From: Micromonospora sp. CCTCC AA 2012012
GTDB taxonomy: Bacteria; Actinomycetota; Actinomycetes; Mycobacteriales; Micromonosporaceae
DNA: 64,000 nucleotides
Reading direction: 5' to 3'
NCBI RefSeq assembly: GCF_040499845.1
Contig: NZ_CP159342.1
Coordinates: forward strand, 4,154,001 to 4,218,000
Below the pieces are notes generated by a model. The model was given only the letters and a program-made list of their open reading frames with translations. It made no database searches and was not told the DNA's origin. Below are positions 50,020-58,685 of the stretch, piece after piece. Numbering within the stretch: the stretch's first letter is position 1; each line of letters begins with the position of its first letter. Position numbers and translations under genes: made by a program.

Positions 50020-50463
50020 TCACGCCGAGCCGGCGGCGATGGTGGGATCGGCACCGGGATCACCGGCGCGCTGCAACTCCTCCTCGAACATGACGAACGT
50101 CTTCCGCCGGATGCCGCTGATCAACGCCTGCTCCCGAGGGGTGGGGTAACGCCGTTCCCGACCCAACGTCTCGTCAAGCGCGCGAACGGTCTCGTAGAGG
50201 GCAAAGATCGGCCCATCGCCCCGCAGATAACGCCCACGATCGTGCTCGGTGCGTTGCACGAACTCGTCGCCCGTCATCTCGGCAATCTCGTCGCCGCCGA
50301 GGAAAAGCACCTTGTCGATCAGGTTGTCGGCCGACTCCCAGCCACCGGTGTCCCAGGAAAGGCGCCAGGCGGCCACCCCACCGTCCGCCGTTTCCACCAG
50401 CTTGACGGGAGCTTCGTAGTAGCTGAAGAACCTCGGGAGCACCAGTCCTGTCACGCGACTCAC
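50020..50463 (-). CDS. Candidate immunity protein for the adjacent toxin
   Basis: A 147-residue soluble acidic protein with no signal peptide or membrane helix: PRFFSYYEAPVKLVETADGG, WRLSWDTGGWESADNLIDKV and [14 protein letters not shown] can be recognised. I know no family for it. It starts 14 bp past the toxin stop on the same strand, has less GC-biased codons than the neighbourhood, and is the right size for a polymorphic-toxin immunity factor. GTG 50463 was chosen; GTG 50454 is also possible. Function is inferred from position only. Confidence 0.68.
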   Translation of the reverse strand: MSRVTGLVLPRFFSYYEAPVKLVETADGGVAAWRLSWDTGGWESADNLIDKVLFLGGDEIAEMTGDEFVQRTEHDRGRYLRGDGPIFALYETVRALDETLGRERRYPTPREQALISGIRRKTFVMFEEELQRAGDPGADPTIAAGSA

Positions 50464-50477
50464 TTGCTGCGCACCTC

Positions 50478-53400
50478 TCAGAGTCCTTCGCCCAGTGCAC
50501 GCCAAAAACTGTCCTGGACTCGCCGCAACAGGCCGTCCCGGATCGCCCGCTCACGGCTCGTCAACGGGCGACCGTCCGCCTCCGATATCGCCTCGAGGTC
50601 ACGCCGCACCTCGTACAGAGCATGCTCCCACTCGGCCACCCGATCGAGTGCGGCGAGGTGCAGACGGAGTTCGCCGACGTGCCCATTCGACATTCGAAGG
50701 TTCACGAGGACGTCCCGGTATCCGCTCGGCGAGGGTGCCAGGAAGCGATCCTTGATGTCGAGGATCACGACCTGAGGGTCTGCGGCCAACTGGTCGACCG
50801 CCCGGTAGATGTCGTCGAGTTGACGGAACTGAACCTTGGCCGCAGCCAGATCCTTCAACCGAGAAGCGTCGTTCCGGTACTCGACAAGCTTGTCCAGCAC
50901 CCGGTCGCGGCCCTTGGGTCGGAGACGCCAGCCCGGTTGCCCGTGGTCACCGGCAAGGTTCGTTGCGACGCCGTTCAACTCCTGTTGCGCCACGGCCGCA
51001 TCGGCGAAGAGCTGCTCAAGGTAGCCGAGCCGGTAGGTTTCATCGTCACGACGGGACGTGTCGAAGCCCAGTTGCAGGTTCGGCTGTCTGCGGGCCGCCA
51101 CGGCCGTACTGATCTGTCGTTGTCGGGCAGTCAAGGGGGTGGGCCGTGGTTCCGGATCTACATTGGCGACGACCGCTTCCGGACCGCGGTCGGCGATGTC
51201 GGCGAGGACCTCGCCGAGGACGTCGATCGCCTGCTGGTGACTGGCGAGATGGTGCAGCGTCAGCGGCCTGGCCGTCAGCGAGTCGGCCAGTTCCGGCGTC
51301 GCGAGGATCATGCGGGCCAGCTCGGGTCGCTGCGTCAGCTGGCGGACCAGCGCCTCGGCGAGCAGTGGCTCGCCGCGCGGCGGTGCCTCCCAGGTCTGGT
51401 CGAGCATCTGCGCAAAGCGCGGGTCGCCGAGCAGCCGCGCCACGTCCCGGGCCGCCGGGTCGTCCAACTGCGGCGCGAGGCTGCGCAGGGTGGCGGGATC
51501 GAGGTGGTGCACCAGCTCGGCCGGTGTGACTCCGGCGGCGAAGACCTGATCCAGGTCGGTGCTGCCGGCGAGGACGTCGCGGACCGGGAGCATGGCCGAG
51601 ACCCGGTCGCTGTGCGCGTCCAGCCGGGCCTGCCGCACCCGCGTCCGGTCCGGCTCGGTCGACGGGCCGCCGGCGGGCGCGTCGCCCGGACCGGGTTCCC
51701 CGAGCAGATGTACGCGGTTGAAGTCCGGCGCGTCACCGCGATCCGGGTGCCGGGGTGGCAGGTCGGGCAGGACGCTGTAGGCGCCGCGCGGCCGATCGGG
51801 CAGTGGCATCGGCGTGCCGTCCGGCCCGACGACCAGGGCGTCGACCGCGATGACGTTGGCCCGTTCCGGCCAGCCGGTGTGTCCGTAGAGCGGCCGGTCG
51901 TACACGACTCCGTTCTGCGGGTCGAGATAGAGGACGGTGCCGTTCTGGTTCAGCGCCACCCAGGCGTGGGATCCGCCGCCCTCCCAACTGCTGATCAGGA
52001 AGGCGTAGCTGCCGTGCCCTCCGGTGAGCAGTTGCCGGTGCAGGTCGTGATAGCCGTGCTCCACGTTCCGACGCAGCTCGGCGTACGTCGTCGCACCCGC
52101 CGGGCCGCAGAGTGCCTGGAAGCGCCCGCCGGTGCTCGCCTCGACCCGCAGCGGCCCGTCCTGCTCACCACCGACTGGTTGCCTGACGTCTCCCGCCAGG
52201 TAGCCGTCGAAGGTTCGCGGCGCTGAGACCCGCGGCCGGCCGTGCATCCAGGTCTCGTAGAGCGAGAGCGTGCAGTCGAGGCAGTTGATGCCCCGGGTCG
52301 GGTCGGCCTGCGGCCCGCCGTCGTTCGCCAGCCGGAACCATCCGCCGTCGCGAGGATCGGGGGTACGCAAGACACCACCGTCGGCGGCGCGGGGCATCTG
52401 CCGTTCGAGGTCGGTCTGGTGCAGCGCCAGCGGTGGCCGCAGACCGCCGCGTACGCCGTACCGCCGGGACCGGTCGATCGGGGGCGGGTCGTCGTCGCCG
52501 GTCAACGCCGACCGGTCGGACGTCTCGACGGCACCGACGGCCAGGTCGGCGACGTCGTTGTTGATCCGGTGGAAGTCGGCGTCGTCGTCGACCATCACGT
52601 CCTTGCGCAGAGCCGCCCCGTCGAGCACAGCCCGGGCCAGCTCACGCAGGTCGTAGCTCTCCTGGCTGGCCTCGAACGCCTGACGCTGCCAGCGTTCCGC
52701 CGCCAGGTCACGTCCCTCGCGGCGCAGTTGCTCGGCCTGAGCAGCCCGCTCAGTGGCCAGGCGTTCGTTTCGGTCCGCCCCTTCCCGAAGCCAGTCCGCC
52801 TCCTCGTAGCGGCGCTTGTCCTCGAACCATTGCCGCTGGGCCTCGAAGTACCCCTGGTAGCGCCGCCGGTCGAGCGCTTCCCGGTCGGCGGCGAGGGCGG
52901 CCTCCCGCTCTGGTGTCCTCGGCCGGTGCGGCGGCCGGTGGAACGGGGGTGGCGGGTCCGGCAGGGAATCGTCGGTCGGGTGGGCCGGTCCCGGTGCCAG
53001 CGCCTCCAGCAACGGGAACCGGGGCGACGGTCGCGGCCGGTCCTCCGACCCGGCGCCCGAGTGCTCCGGTGCCGGGGCGGTCGGCGCGGGGCCCGGTGCT
53101 GTCGTGGTCGGTGCGGCCAGCCGGTGCGAAATATCCGGCGCGACCGGCGGGACGACGCGGGACGACACGTCAGGCGCGGCCGGGATCGCCCGGGAGGAGA
53201 CAGCCGGGCCGGGGTGCGAGCCGCGCACGCCGATCGGTGGCCGGTCTCCGCTCGTGGTCGGCTGCGGAGTCGGGAGGGGTGCGCCGCTCACGACGGCCGG
53301 GGAGGCCGCGGCCTGCGCCGCCACCGGCGGGAGGGTCGGGTCGAGCGTCGGACCGGTGACCACCCCCGGGCTAGTCGACGGCAGGCTGGGCACCGAAACG

Positions 53401-54980
53401 GTCGGGGGCTCGACCGCCACCGAGGAGAGCGTCGGACTTACCGGGGCCGCGACGCCGACCGAGGAGGTTCCGATGTGCGTCGACACCGGTCCGACGCCCG
53501 GGTCGGCGGCGGGGCCGGCTGGAGGTGGACCGTCCCCCGCTCCGGCGGCCGCCTGGCGGACGCTCGCCGGCCCACTGACCGCCTCATGAACGTCCCCCGG
53601 CCCCGCGTATGCCGGGCGGACCGTCTCCGGCTCACTGACCGCCTCATGAAGGGCCTCCGGCCCGGCGAACGCCTCGTGGACGGCTGTCAGGTCGAACGAC
53701 GGCGAACCAGCGGTCGGTGCGTGAACCGCGCCGTCGGCCGGTGGTTGCGCACCGGCGAGCACAGCGTCGGCGGCTTCGGGTCGGACGACACCGGCCTCGA
53801 CCACTAGGCCGTCCGCAGAACCAGCACCCCACCCGGGCCCGAGCACCCGGTCCGAGGTGCGCTGCATGGGGAGGTGGTCGACGGCCCCGCTCGCCTCCGA
53901 CAGGTCGGTCGCGACCGGCGACGCCAGCCCGGTGAGGTCCAGCGACGGTGGGGCGGCACCGGCGAGGGCGGCGAGCCGCCCGTCGAGCCGGTGGTGCATA
54001 GCCTCGTCGGCCTGCCCGGTGACCGAGCCGCTGACGCCGGAGACCGCCGCCCGGGCCAGGTCCTCCAGTGACACGCCCTGGCCGGTGGCCAGGCCGGCCG
54101 CGCCCTCGGCGATGGTCTCGCCGGTCATCTCCCGGCCGAGGTGCTCGCCGATCCGGCCCAGCCGGCCGTCGGCGTGCCGGCCGAGCCCGGCCAGGGGGGC
54201 CGCCGCACCGCCGGCGAAGCCACCGACCGCCGAGGTGGCCACGTCGGTCACGTCCAGGCCGTGCCCGCGACCGGTGGAGTTCTGGTACGCCTGCGTGGCG
54301 AGGCTGACGCCGGCCTCCTGGCCGGCCTCGGCCAGGCCACCGAGGGCGGCCCGCCGGGCGAGCCCGCGGACGCCGCTCTTCACGACCTGCTTGGCGGCCC
54401 GCTCACCGGCCTCCTTCAGCCCTTCCCTGATGGCCTTGCGGGCCAGCTGCGCCATGAGCCGTTTGAAGATCTGCTGGACCACCAGCCGGGTGGTGGTGAT
54501 GGCCACCCCTGCTGCAGGTGAGGCGGCACCGGCGGTGAGGACCGTCGCCACCGCCACCGACATCAGCTCGACGACCAGGATGCCCAGCTCGATCCAGACC
54601 TCCAGCTTGGCACCCTCGATGTCGCAGCCGCACGACTCGACCAGCCGGCCCAGCTCCCCGGTGACCGCGAACAGCACGGGCAGCGGAGCCTCGTCGCCCT
54701 CGGCCACCCGACGCCAGGCGGTGTCGAAGGCAGCCGCCACCGCGCCGACGCCGCCGTAGCCGCTGCGCACCTCGGATGCCGCGCCGGTCGCGTCGTCCCG
54801 AGGGCCGGTCAGGACGTCCGCCACGCCGTACCAGCGGTCGGCGAGGTCCCAGACCGCGCATTCGTTGCCGTCCGGCCACTCCACGCCGATGACCCAGTCC
54901 AGGGCCTCGTAGATCCAGCCGGGCACGTCCCAGGGACAGTGGTCGAGCGGGTGGGGGATCGGGCTGGGCAGCAGGCTCAC
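50478..54980 (-). CDS. Polymorphic toxin: WXG100/CpnT-like N-terminus, Tox-PL glutamine deamidase, C-terminal RelA/SpoT-like domain
   Basis: A 1500-residue toxin. Residues 1-140 resemble the CpnT/WXG100-like delivery domain (ALDWVIGVEWPDGNECAVWD, LADRWYGVADVL), followed by a hydrophobic helix (about 150-180) and Ala/Gly helices to 350. Residues 380-690 are a Pro/Ala/Val linker with degenerate HEAVS/GPE repeats. An Arg/Glu-rich coiled segment follows (about 700-790). Tox-PL (about 890-1045) has Cys900 (GINCLDCTLS), His1005 (GSHAWVAL) and Asp1020 (LYLDPQNG). The end (about 1330-1465) looks like a RelA/SpoT synthetase: LRPKGRDRVLDKL, KDLAAAKVQF (Asp1377), IKDRFLAPSPSGYRDV (Asp1411) and GELRLHL (Glu1437). 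GGAGG precedes GTG 54980. Secretion is probably type VII. Confidence 0.85.
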   Translation of the reverse strand: MSLLPSPIPHPLDHCPWDVPGWIYEALDWVIGVEWPDGNECAVWDLADRWYGVADVLTGPRDDATGAASEVRSGYGGVGAVAAAFDTAWRRVAEGDEAPLPVLFAVTGELGRLVESCGCDIEGAKLEVWIELGILVVELMSVAVATVLTAGAASPAAGVAITTTRLVVQQIFKRLMAQLARKAIREGLKEAGERAAKQVVKSGVRGLARRAALGGLAEAGQEAGVSLATQAYQNSTGRGHGLDVTDVATSAVGGFAGGAAAPLAGLGRHADGRLGRIGEHLGREMTGETIAEGAAGLATGQGVSLEDLARAAVSGVSGSVTGQADEAMHHRLDGRLAALAGAAPPSLDLTGLASPVATDLSEASGAVDHLPMQRTSDRVLGPGWGAGSADGLVVEAGVVRPEAADAVLAGAQPPADGAVHAPTAGSPSFDLTAVHEAFAGPEALHEAVSEPETVRPAYAGPGDVHEAVSGPASVRQAAAGAGDGPPPAGPAADPGVGPVSTHIGTSSVGVAAPVSPTLSSVAVEPPTVSVPSLPSTSPGVVTGPTLDPTLPPVAAQAAASPAVVSGAPLPTPQPTTSGDRPPIGVRGSHPGPAVSSRAIPAAPDVSSRVVPPVAPDISHRLAAPTTTAPGPAPTAPAPEHSGAGSEDRPRPSPRFPLLEALAPGPAHPTDDSLPDPPPPFHRPPHRPRTPEREAALAADREALDRRRYQGYFEAQRQWFEDKRRYEEADWLREGADRNERLATERAAQAEQLRREGRDLAAERWQRQAFEASQESYDLRELARAVLDGAALRKDVMVDDDADFHRINNDVADLAVGAVETSDRSALTGDDDPPPIDRSRRYGVRGGLRPPLALHQTDLERQMPRAADGGVLRTPDPRDGGWFRLANDGGPQADPTRGINCLDCTLSLYETWMHGRPRVSAPRTFDGYLAGDVRQPVGGEQDGPLRVEASTGGRFQALCGPAGATTYAELRRNVEHGYHDLHRQLLTGGHGSYAFLISSWEGGGSHAWVALNQNGTVLYLDPQNGVVYDRPLYGHTGWPERANVIAVDALVVGPDGTPMPLPDRPRGAYSVLPDLPPRHPDRGDAPDFNRVHLLGEPGPGDAPAGGPSTEPDRTRVRQARLDAHSDRVSAMLPVRDVLAGSTDLDQVFAAGVTPAELVHHLDPATLRSLAPQLDDPAARDVARLLGDPRFAQMLDQTWEAPPRGEPLLAEALVRQLTQRPELARMILATPELADSLTARPLTLHHLASHQQAIDVLGEVLADIADRGPEAVVANVDPEPRPTPLTARQRQISTAVAARRQPNLQLGFDTSRRDDETYRLGYLEQLFADAAVAQQELNGVATNLAGDHGQPGWRLRPKGRDRVLDKLVEYRNDASRLKDLAAAKVQFRQLDDIYRAVDQLAADPQVVILDIKDRFLAPSPSGYRDVLVNLRMSNGHVGELRLHLAALDRVAEWEHALYEVRRDLEAISEADGRPLTSRERAIRDGLLRRVQDSFWRALGEGL

Positions 54981-54998
54981 GCGCGGATCCTCCGGAAC

Positions 54999-55352
54999 TC
55001 AGCGCCGGTGCCGGTGCGGAAGCGGGTGGCCGGTGATCCCGTCGAGGTGGCGCGCGTTCGTCTCGTCGGTCTCCAGGGTGGCGGCCACCGACCGGACCAC
55101 GTCGGCCCCGAGCCCTTCCAGGGACCGGCCGAGCAGCTCCCATGCGCGCAGCAGCGTCTCCTCGTAGCGGCGGTACTGCTTGTCGAACGCGCCGCCGATG
55201 TCGTCCCGGCCCCAGGGCCGGGCCGCACTCGCCGCCGCCAGCTCCCCGCCGACCGTCCGGCGGGAGGCACTGACGGCCTCACCGGCGAGGGTCAGGTCCG
55301 CTCCCCCGCGCCGGGCCCGGTCGGGGTCCAGCCAGAGCTGCGCGTCCGTCAC
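54999..55352 (-). CDS. WXG100/EspC-like type VII secretion-associated protein
   Basis: A 117-residue helical hairpin protein: [20 protein letters not shown], then [20 protein letters not shown] (the W-x-G-like turn), and [20 protein letters not shown]. Small proteins of this kind partner large ESX-type toxins for secretion. GTG 55352 overlaps the YbaB-like stop (GTGA), and the toxin starts 18 bp downstream, making a three- to four-gene operon. The His/Arg-rich last residues (LPHRHRR) are unusual. Confidence 0.78.
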   Translation of the reverse strand: MTDAQLWLDPDRARRGGADLTLAGEAVSASRRTVGGELAAASAARPWGRDDIGGAFDKQYRRYEETLLRAWELLGRSLEGLGADVVRSVAATLETDETNARHLDGITGHPLPHRHRR

Positions 55353-55771
55353 CGTGCCGACTCTCCACGCTGGAGCACCGCGTCGGCCCGCCCCAACAAC
55401 GCGCCGAAGTCGTTCGTACGCAGGAACTCCATCGACGGCGACCCGGCCGGCAGATAGCCGGCGACCAGGTCCTGGGTCGCGCTGACCGCGGCGGCGGAAG
55501 CCCGGTGGACCGTCTTGGTGATCTTCCGGCTCAGCGCTCGGGCGTCCCGTTCGTGGAAGACGGCAGGGGTGACCTCGACGTCGATCAGTTCACCCCGGGC
55601 ACCGGCGGTCGCCGTCACCTGACCGTCCTCGGATCGCTCGGTCACCCGCAGCTCGGCGAGCTTGACCTGGAGTTCGTCCAGTCCGGACCGAAGTCGCTGG
55701 TACTGGCCGTACACCTCGTCGAACCGCGCCCGAAGCGCGCGGTTGGCATCCCGGTCCACACTGTCGACCAA
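55349..55771 (-). CDS. YbaB/EbfC-family protein (EspL-like)
   Basis: A 140-residue protein with the YbaB pattern: long helix [20 protein letters not shown], strand [19 protein letters not shown], and helix [20 protein letters not shown]. Such genes precede WXG100 genes in ESX-like loci. The start is TTG 55771: GGGGAGGAG with a 6-nt spacer sits before it, whereas GTG 55759 and ATG 55810 have none. First gene of the toxin operon; 81 bp separate it from the divergent YwqJ/SUKH gene. Confidence 0.75.
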   Translation of the reverse strand: MVDSVDRDANRALRARFDEVYGQYQRLRSGLDELQVKLAELRVTERSEDGQVTATAGARGELIDVEVTPAVFHERDARALSRKITKTVHRASAAAVSATQDLVAGYLPAGSPSMEFLRTNDFGALLGRADAVLQRGESAR

Positions 55772-55852
55772 CGCAGGCTCCTCCCCGTCACCCTCGGTAG
55801 GGCCGACCATACCGGGCGCCACGAAATCCGTGGGGTCCGCTACCGTCAGGTG

Positions 55853-57091
55853 GTGATCGAGCGTCGACAGGCCGAGCAGTTGGCCGCCGTGTGGGCCCGG
55901 CGCGACTCCGACCGCCTTGGCTTTCCGTGCACGCCGGTGGTCGAGGAGTTCGAGCTGGGCTGGCTGATCACCTCGGACGTGACACCCGACGCCCGGGCGC
56001 TCCCCGGTGACCTGCCGACGACCGTGGTCGACAAGGAGACCGGCGACCTCTCCACCTGGCCCCGACTGCCGTTCCCGATGGTCGAGCGGATGTTCCTGGA
56101 GCGGCGGCCGACCGGGCCGCCGCCGCCGCGCACGGTGGACGCCGGGAGCCAACTGCTCCGCGAGCTCAGCCGGTTGCCCACCCCGGGCGCCGCCGCGCAC
56201 CTGACCCGCAACGGCCGGACCTGGATCCGGTACGGCGCGAAGGGCGAGGTGGAACTCCGGCATCACCCCCTGGTCCGCGCCTACCTCGACGAGCTGCCGC
56301 CCGGGCACCTGGTCCGGGGCGGCGACCGGCACGCCGAGATGATCGTCGTCTCCGACGTGCTGCACGAGTACGACCAGCAGCGGGTCGCCACCGGTCAGCC
56401 GCCCGCCTCACTGGAGGAGGCCAGGACGTTCCTGGGCGACGCCGACCTGGAGTTCTTCCGCATCCGCGAGCCCGGGGACCCGGCCGGCGGCCGGGCGGAG
56501 CTGCCCTGCGACTCCTGCATCAACTTCCTGGTGCACGTCAACGCACTGCCGTGGTCGGATCTCGCGTACACCCAGATGTGGCGTCCTGGCCCGCAGGCGG
56601 TCCCAGATCCCGACCCCGGGCGTTTTCCGCCCGAGATCGCTGCCTCACTCGTCATCGCGGGCTGGCGGCCCCACTTCGGGGACGAGGTACTCGCCGCCGC
56701 CGCTATCAGGGACGTAACGGCTGTGAGGGGAAAGCGTCACACCCATGCCGTCTTTCCAGCGGCCACGAGCACCATTACGACCTTCCCTGGCCTGAACGGG
56801 AAACGTCGAGGGCCTGGTGAAGAAGTCTGGATCTCCCGTTTAGACATCGTCCCGTGGAAGATGGGGCACACCGCTGACACGCTCGCCGACTTCGGGGGCG
56901 TGCTCGGCGTACGGCTCTTTCCGCTGGGTACCGAGCGCGGCGACAGCATCATCGCCGTGGACGAGCACGGGCGGATCTTCGCTCTCGACCAGGCCGGTGA
57001 GTGGTTCCTCGGCCCGGACATCGACGCCGCCCTGACCACCCTGCTGCTCGGCCGCGCCCCCGCCCGCGTACGCGACGACGGCACCTGGTGA
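55853..57091 (+). CDS. Imm35-like / YwqJ-type deaminase / SUKH-3-like fusion protein
   Basis: A 412-residue protein. Residues 1-85 (ELGWLITSDV, TTVVDKETGDLSTWP) look like an Imm35/YrhB-type immunity domain. Residues 140-230 match the YwqJ deaminase: GGDRHAEMIVVSDVLHEY gives His160-Ala-Glu162, and LPCDSCINFLVH gives the zinc Cys219/Cys222, so the active site is intact. Residues 258-402 resemble SUKH-3: ASLVIAGWRPHFGDEV, LADFGGVLGV, LFPLGTERGDSIIAVDEHGR. No signal peptide. GTG 55850 or 55853 could start it. Divergent from the toxin operon; a toxin-immunity or double-immunity fusion. The stretch 56700-56870 is clearly less GC-rich. Confidence 0.78.
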   Translation: MIERRQAEQLAAVWARRDSDRLGFPCTPVVEEFELGWLITSDVTPDARALPGDLPTTVVDKETGDLSTWPRLPFPMVERMFLERRPTGPPPPRTVDAGSQLLRELSRLPTPGAAAHLTRNGRTWIRYGAKGEVELRHHPLVRAYLDELPPGHLVRGGDRHAEMIVVSDVLHEYDQQRVATGQPPASLEEARTFLGDADLEFFRIREPGDPAGGRAELPCDSCINFLVHVNALPWSDLAYTQMWRPGPQAVPDPDPGRFPPEIAASLVIAGWRPHFGDEVLAAAAIRDVTAVRGKRHTHAVFPAATSTITTFPGLNGKRRGPGEEVWISRLDIVPWKMGHTADTLADFGGVLGVRLFPLGTERGDSIIAVDEHGRIFALDQAGEWFLGPDIDAALTTLLLGRAPARVRDDGTW

Positions 57092-57101
57092 CCGGTCCGG
57101 G

Positions 57102-58541
57102 CTAGAGGGCCACCCCGGTCAGGACCATGACGCGCGCCTCCGTGTAGTCGTCCATGGCGCTGCGCAGCCCTTCCCGCCCGACCCCGCTCCCCTTCACCCC
57201 GCCGTACGGCATCTGGTCGGCCCGGTACGACGGCACGTCCCCCACGATCACCCCGCCGACCTCCAGCGAGCGCGCCGCCGTGAAGGCCACGTCGAGGCGG
57301 TGCGTGAAGACGCCCGCCTGCAACCCGTACGCCGAGTCGTTGACGGCGGCGAACGCCGCCTGGTCGCTCTCGACGGGCCCGACCACCAGCACCGGCCCGA
57401 AGACCTCCTCGGCGCAGACCTTGGCGTCCGCCGGCACCCCGGAGAGCACGGTCGGCGGATAGGTCGCGCCCTCGCGCCGGCCGCCGACCTCGATGGTGGC
57501 GCCGGCGGCGACGGCCTCGTCGACCCACGCCTCGACGCGTCGGGCGGCCTCCTCGGAGACCAGCGGCCCGACGTCGGTCAGCGGGTCGGTGGGGTCGCCG
57601 GTGCGCAGCGCCTCGACGGAGGCGACCAGCCGGGGCAGGAAGCCGTCATAGGTCCATTCGTGCACGTAGACGCGCTGCACGGCGATGCAGGACTGGCCGG
57701 CCTGATAGTTGGCGAAGGTGGCGATCCGGTGCGCGGCGAAGGTGAGGTCCTCGTCGGTGTTCCAGTCCTCGCAGATCACCGCCGCCGCGTTGCCGCCGAG
57801 TTCCAGGGTGACGTGCTTCTCCGGGGCGGCCCGGCGGATGGCCGCACCGACCGGCCCGGAGCCGGTGAACGACACGACCGGCAGCCGGGGGTCGGCGACG
57901 AGGTCGGCGGCGCGCTCGTTGGGCAACGGCAGCACCGAGAACATGCCCGCGGGCAGCTCGGTCTCGGCGAGGAGTTCGCCGAGCAGCAGCGCGGAGAGCG
58001 GGGTGGCGGGGGCCGGCTTGACGATGATCGGGGCGCCGACGGCGATGGCCGGGGCGACCTTGTGCGCGACCAGGTTCAGCGGGAAGTTGAACGGGGCGAT
58101 CCCGAGCACCGGGCCGCGGGGCACCCGGCGGACCAGGGCGATCCGCCCGGTCGCGGTGGGGTCGGTGTCGAGGCGTTGCAGCTCGCCGGAGAAGCGCCGG
58201 GCCTCCTCGGCCGCCCAGCGGAACGTGGAGACGGCGCGCCCCACCTCGGCCTTCGCCCACTTGACCGGCTTGCCGTTCTCGGCGGTGATCAGCGCCCCGA
58301 CCTCGTCGGCCCGTTCGGCGAGCCGCCGGGAGACGTGGTCGAGGGCGGCCGCGCGGGCGTGCGCGGGCAGGGCCGCGGCCTCCGCCGCCACGCCGGCCGC
58401 TGCCGCGACGGCGGCGTCGACCTGGTCGGCCGTGGCGAGCGTCGTACGTCCCACCGGCCGGCCGTCGTACGGGTGGGTGACGGTCAGTTCGCCCTCGCCG
58501 TGGGCGGGGCGACCGGCGACATAGAAGGCTCTGGGCTCCAC
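57102..58541 (-). CDS. Aldehyde dehydrogenase family protein
   Basis: A 479-residue NAD(P)-dependent ALDH. General base in HVTLELGGNAAAVICED (Glu), nucleophile Cys in NYQAGQSCIAVQRVYVHEW, cofactor region APFNFPLNLVAHKVAPAIAV and IIVKPAPATPLS, and EVFGPVLVVGPV. The FNFPLN/PAPATPLS pattern is closer to glyceraldehyde-3-P or lactaldehyde-type dehydrogenases than to the second ALDH here. GTG 58541 is the chosen start, from the N-terminal alignment; upstream reading is spurious. Divergent from the gab genes; substrate unknown. Confidence 0.88.
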   Translation of the reverse strand: MEPRAFYVAGRPAHGEGELTVTHPYDGRPVGRTTLATADQVDAAVAAAAGVAAEAAALPAHARAAALDHVSRRLAERADEVGALITAENGKPVKWAKAEVGRAVSTFRWAAEEARRFSGELQRLDTDPTATGRIALVRRVPRGPVLGIAPFNFPLNLVAHKVAPAIAVGAPIIVKPAPATPLSALLLGELLAETELPAGMFSVLPLPNERAADLVADPRLPVVSFTGSGPVGAAIRRAAPEKHVTLELGGNAAAVICEDWNTDEDLTFAAHRIATFANYQAGQSCIAVQRVYVHEWTYDGFLPRLVASVEALRTGDPTDPLTDVGPLVSEEAARRVEAWVDEAVAAGATIEVGGRREGATYPPTVLSGVPADAKVCAEEVFGPVLVVGPVESDQAAFAAVNDSAYGLQAGVFTHRLDVAFTAARSLEVGGVIVGDVPSYRADQMPYGGVKGSGVGREGLRSAMDDYTEARVMVLTGVAL

Positions 58542-58685
58542 ACCTCGGCAGCGTAGACGAGTCGAGCCCGCGCGGAAACAGTTGCCCGAGGCCTTGTGGG
58601 CCGCGAATTCAGTAGCCAAGATGGCAGTCAGATTGCGATAACCTCCGCTGACCCCCTCCCCCGGCCATCCCCTCGGAGACATCTG

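Noticed and set aside
53430..53700. Tandem repeats in the toxin linker as a CRISPR or minisatellite
   Set aside because: They are degenerate coding repeats (HEAVS, GPE) in a Pro/Ala linker, not regularly spaced identical DNA units.
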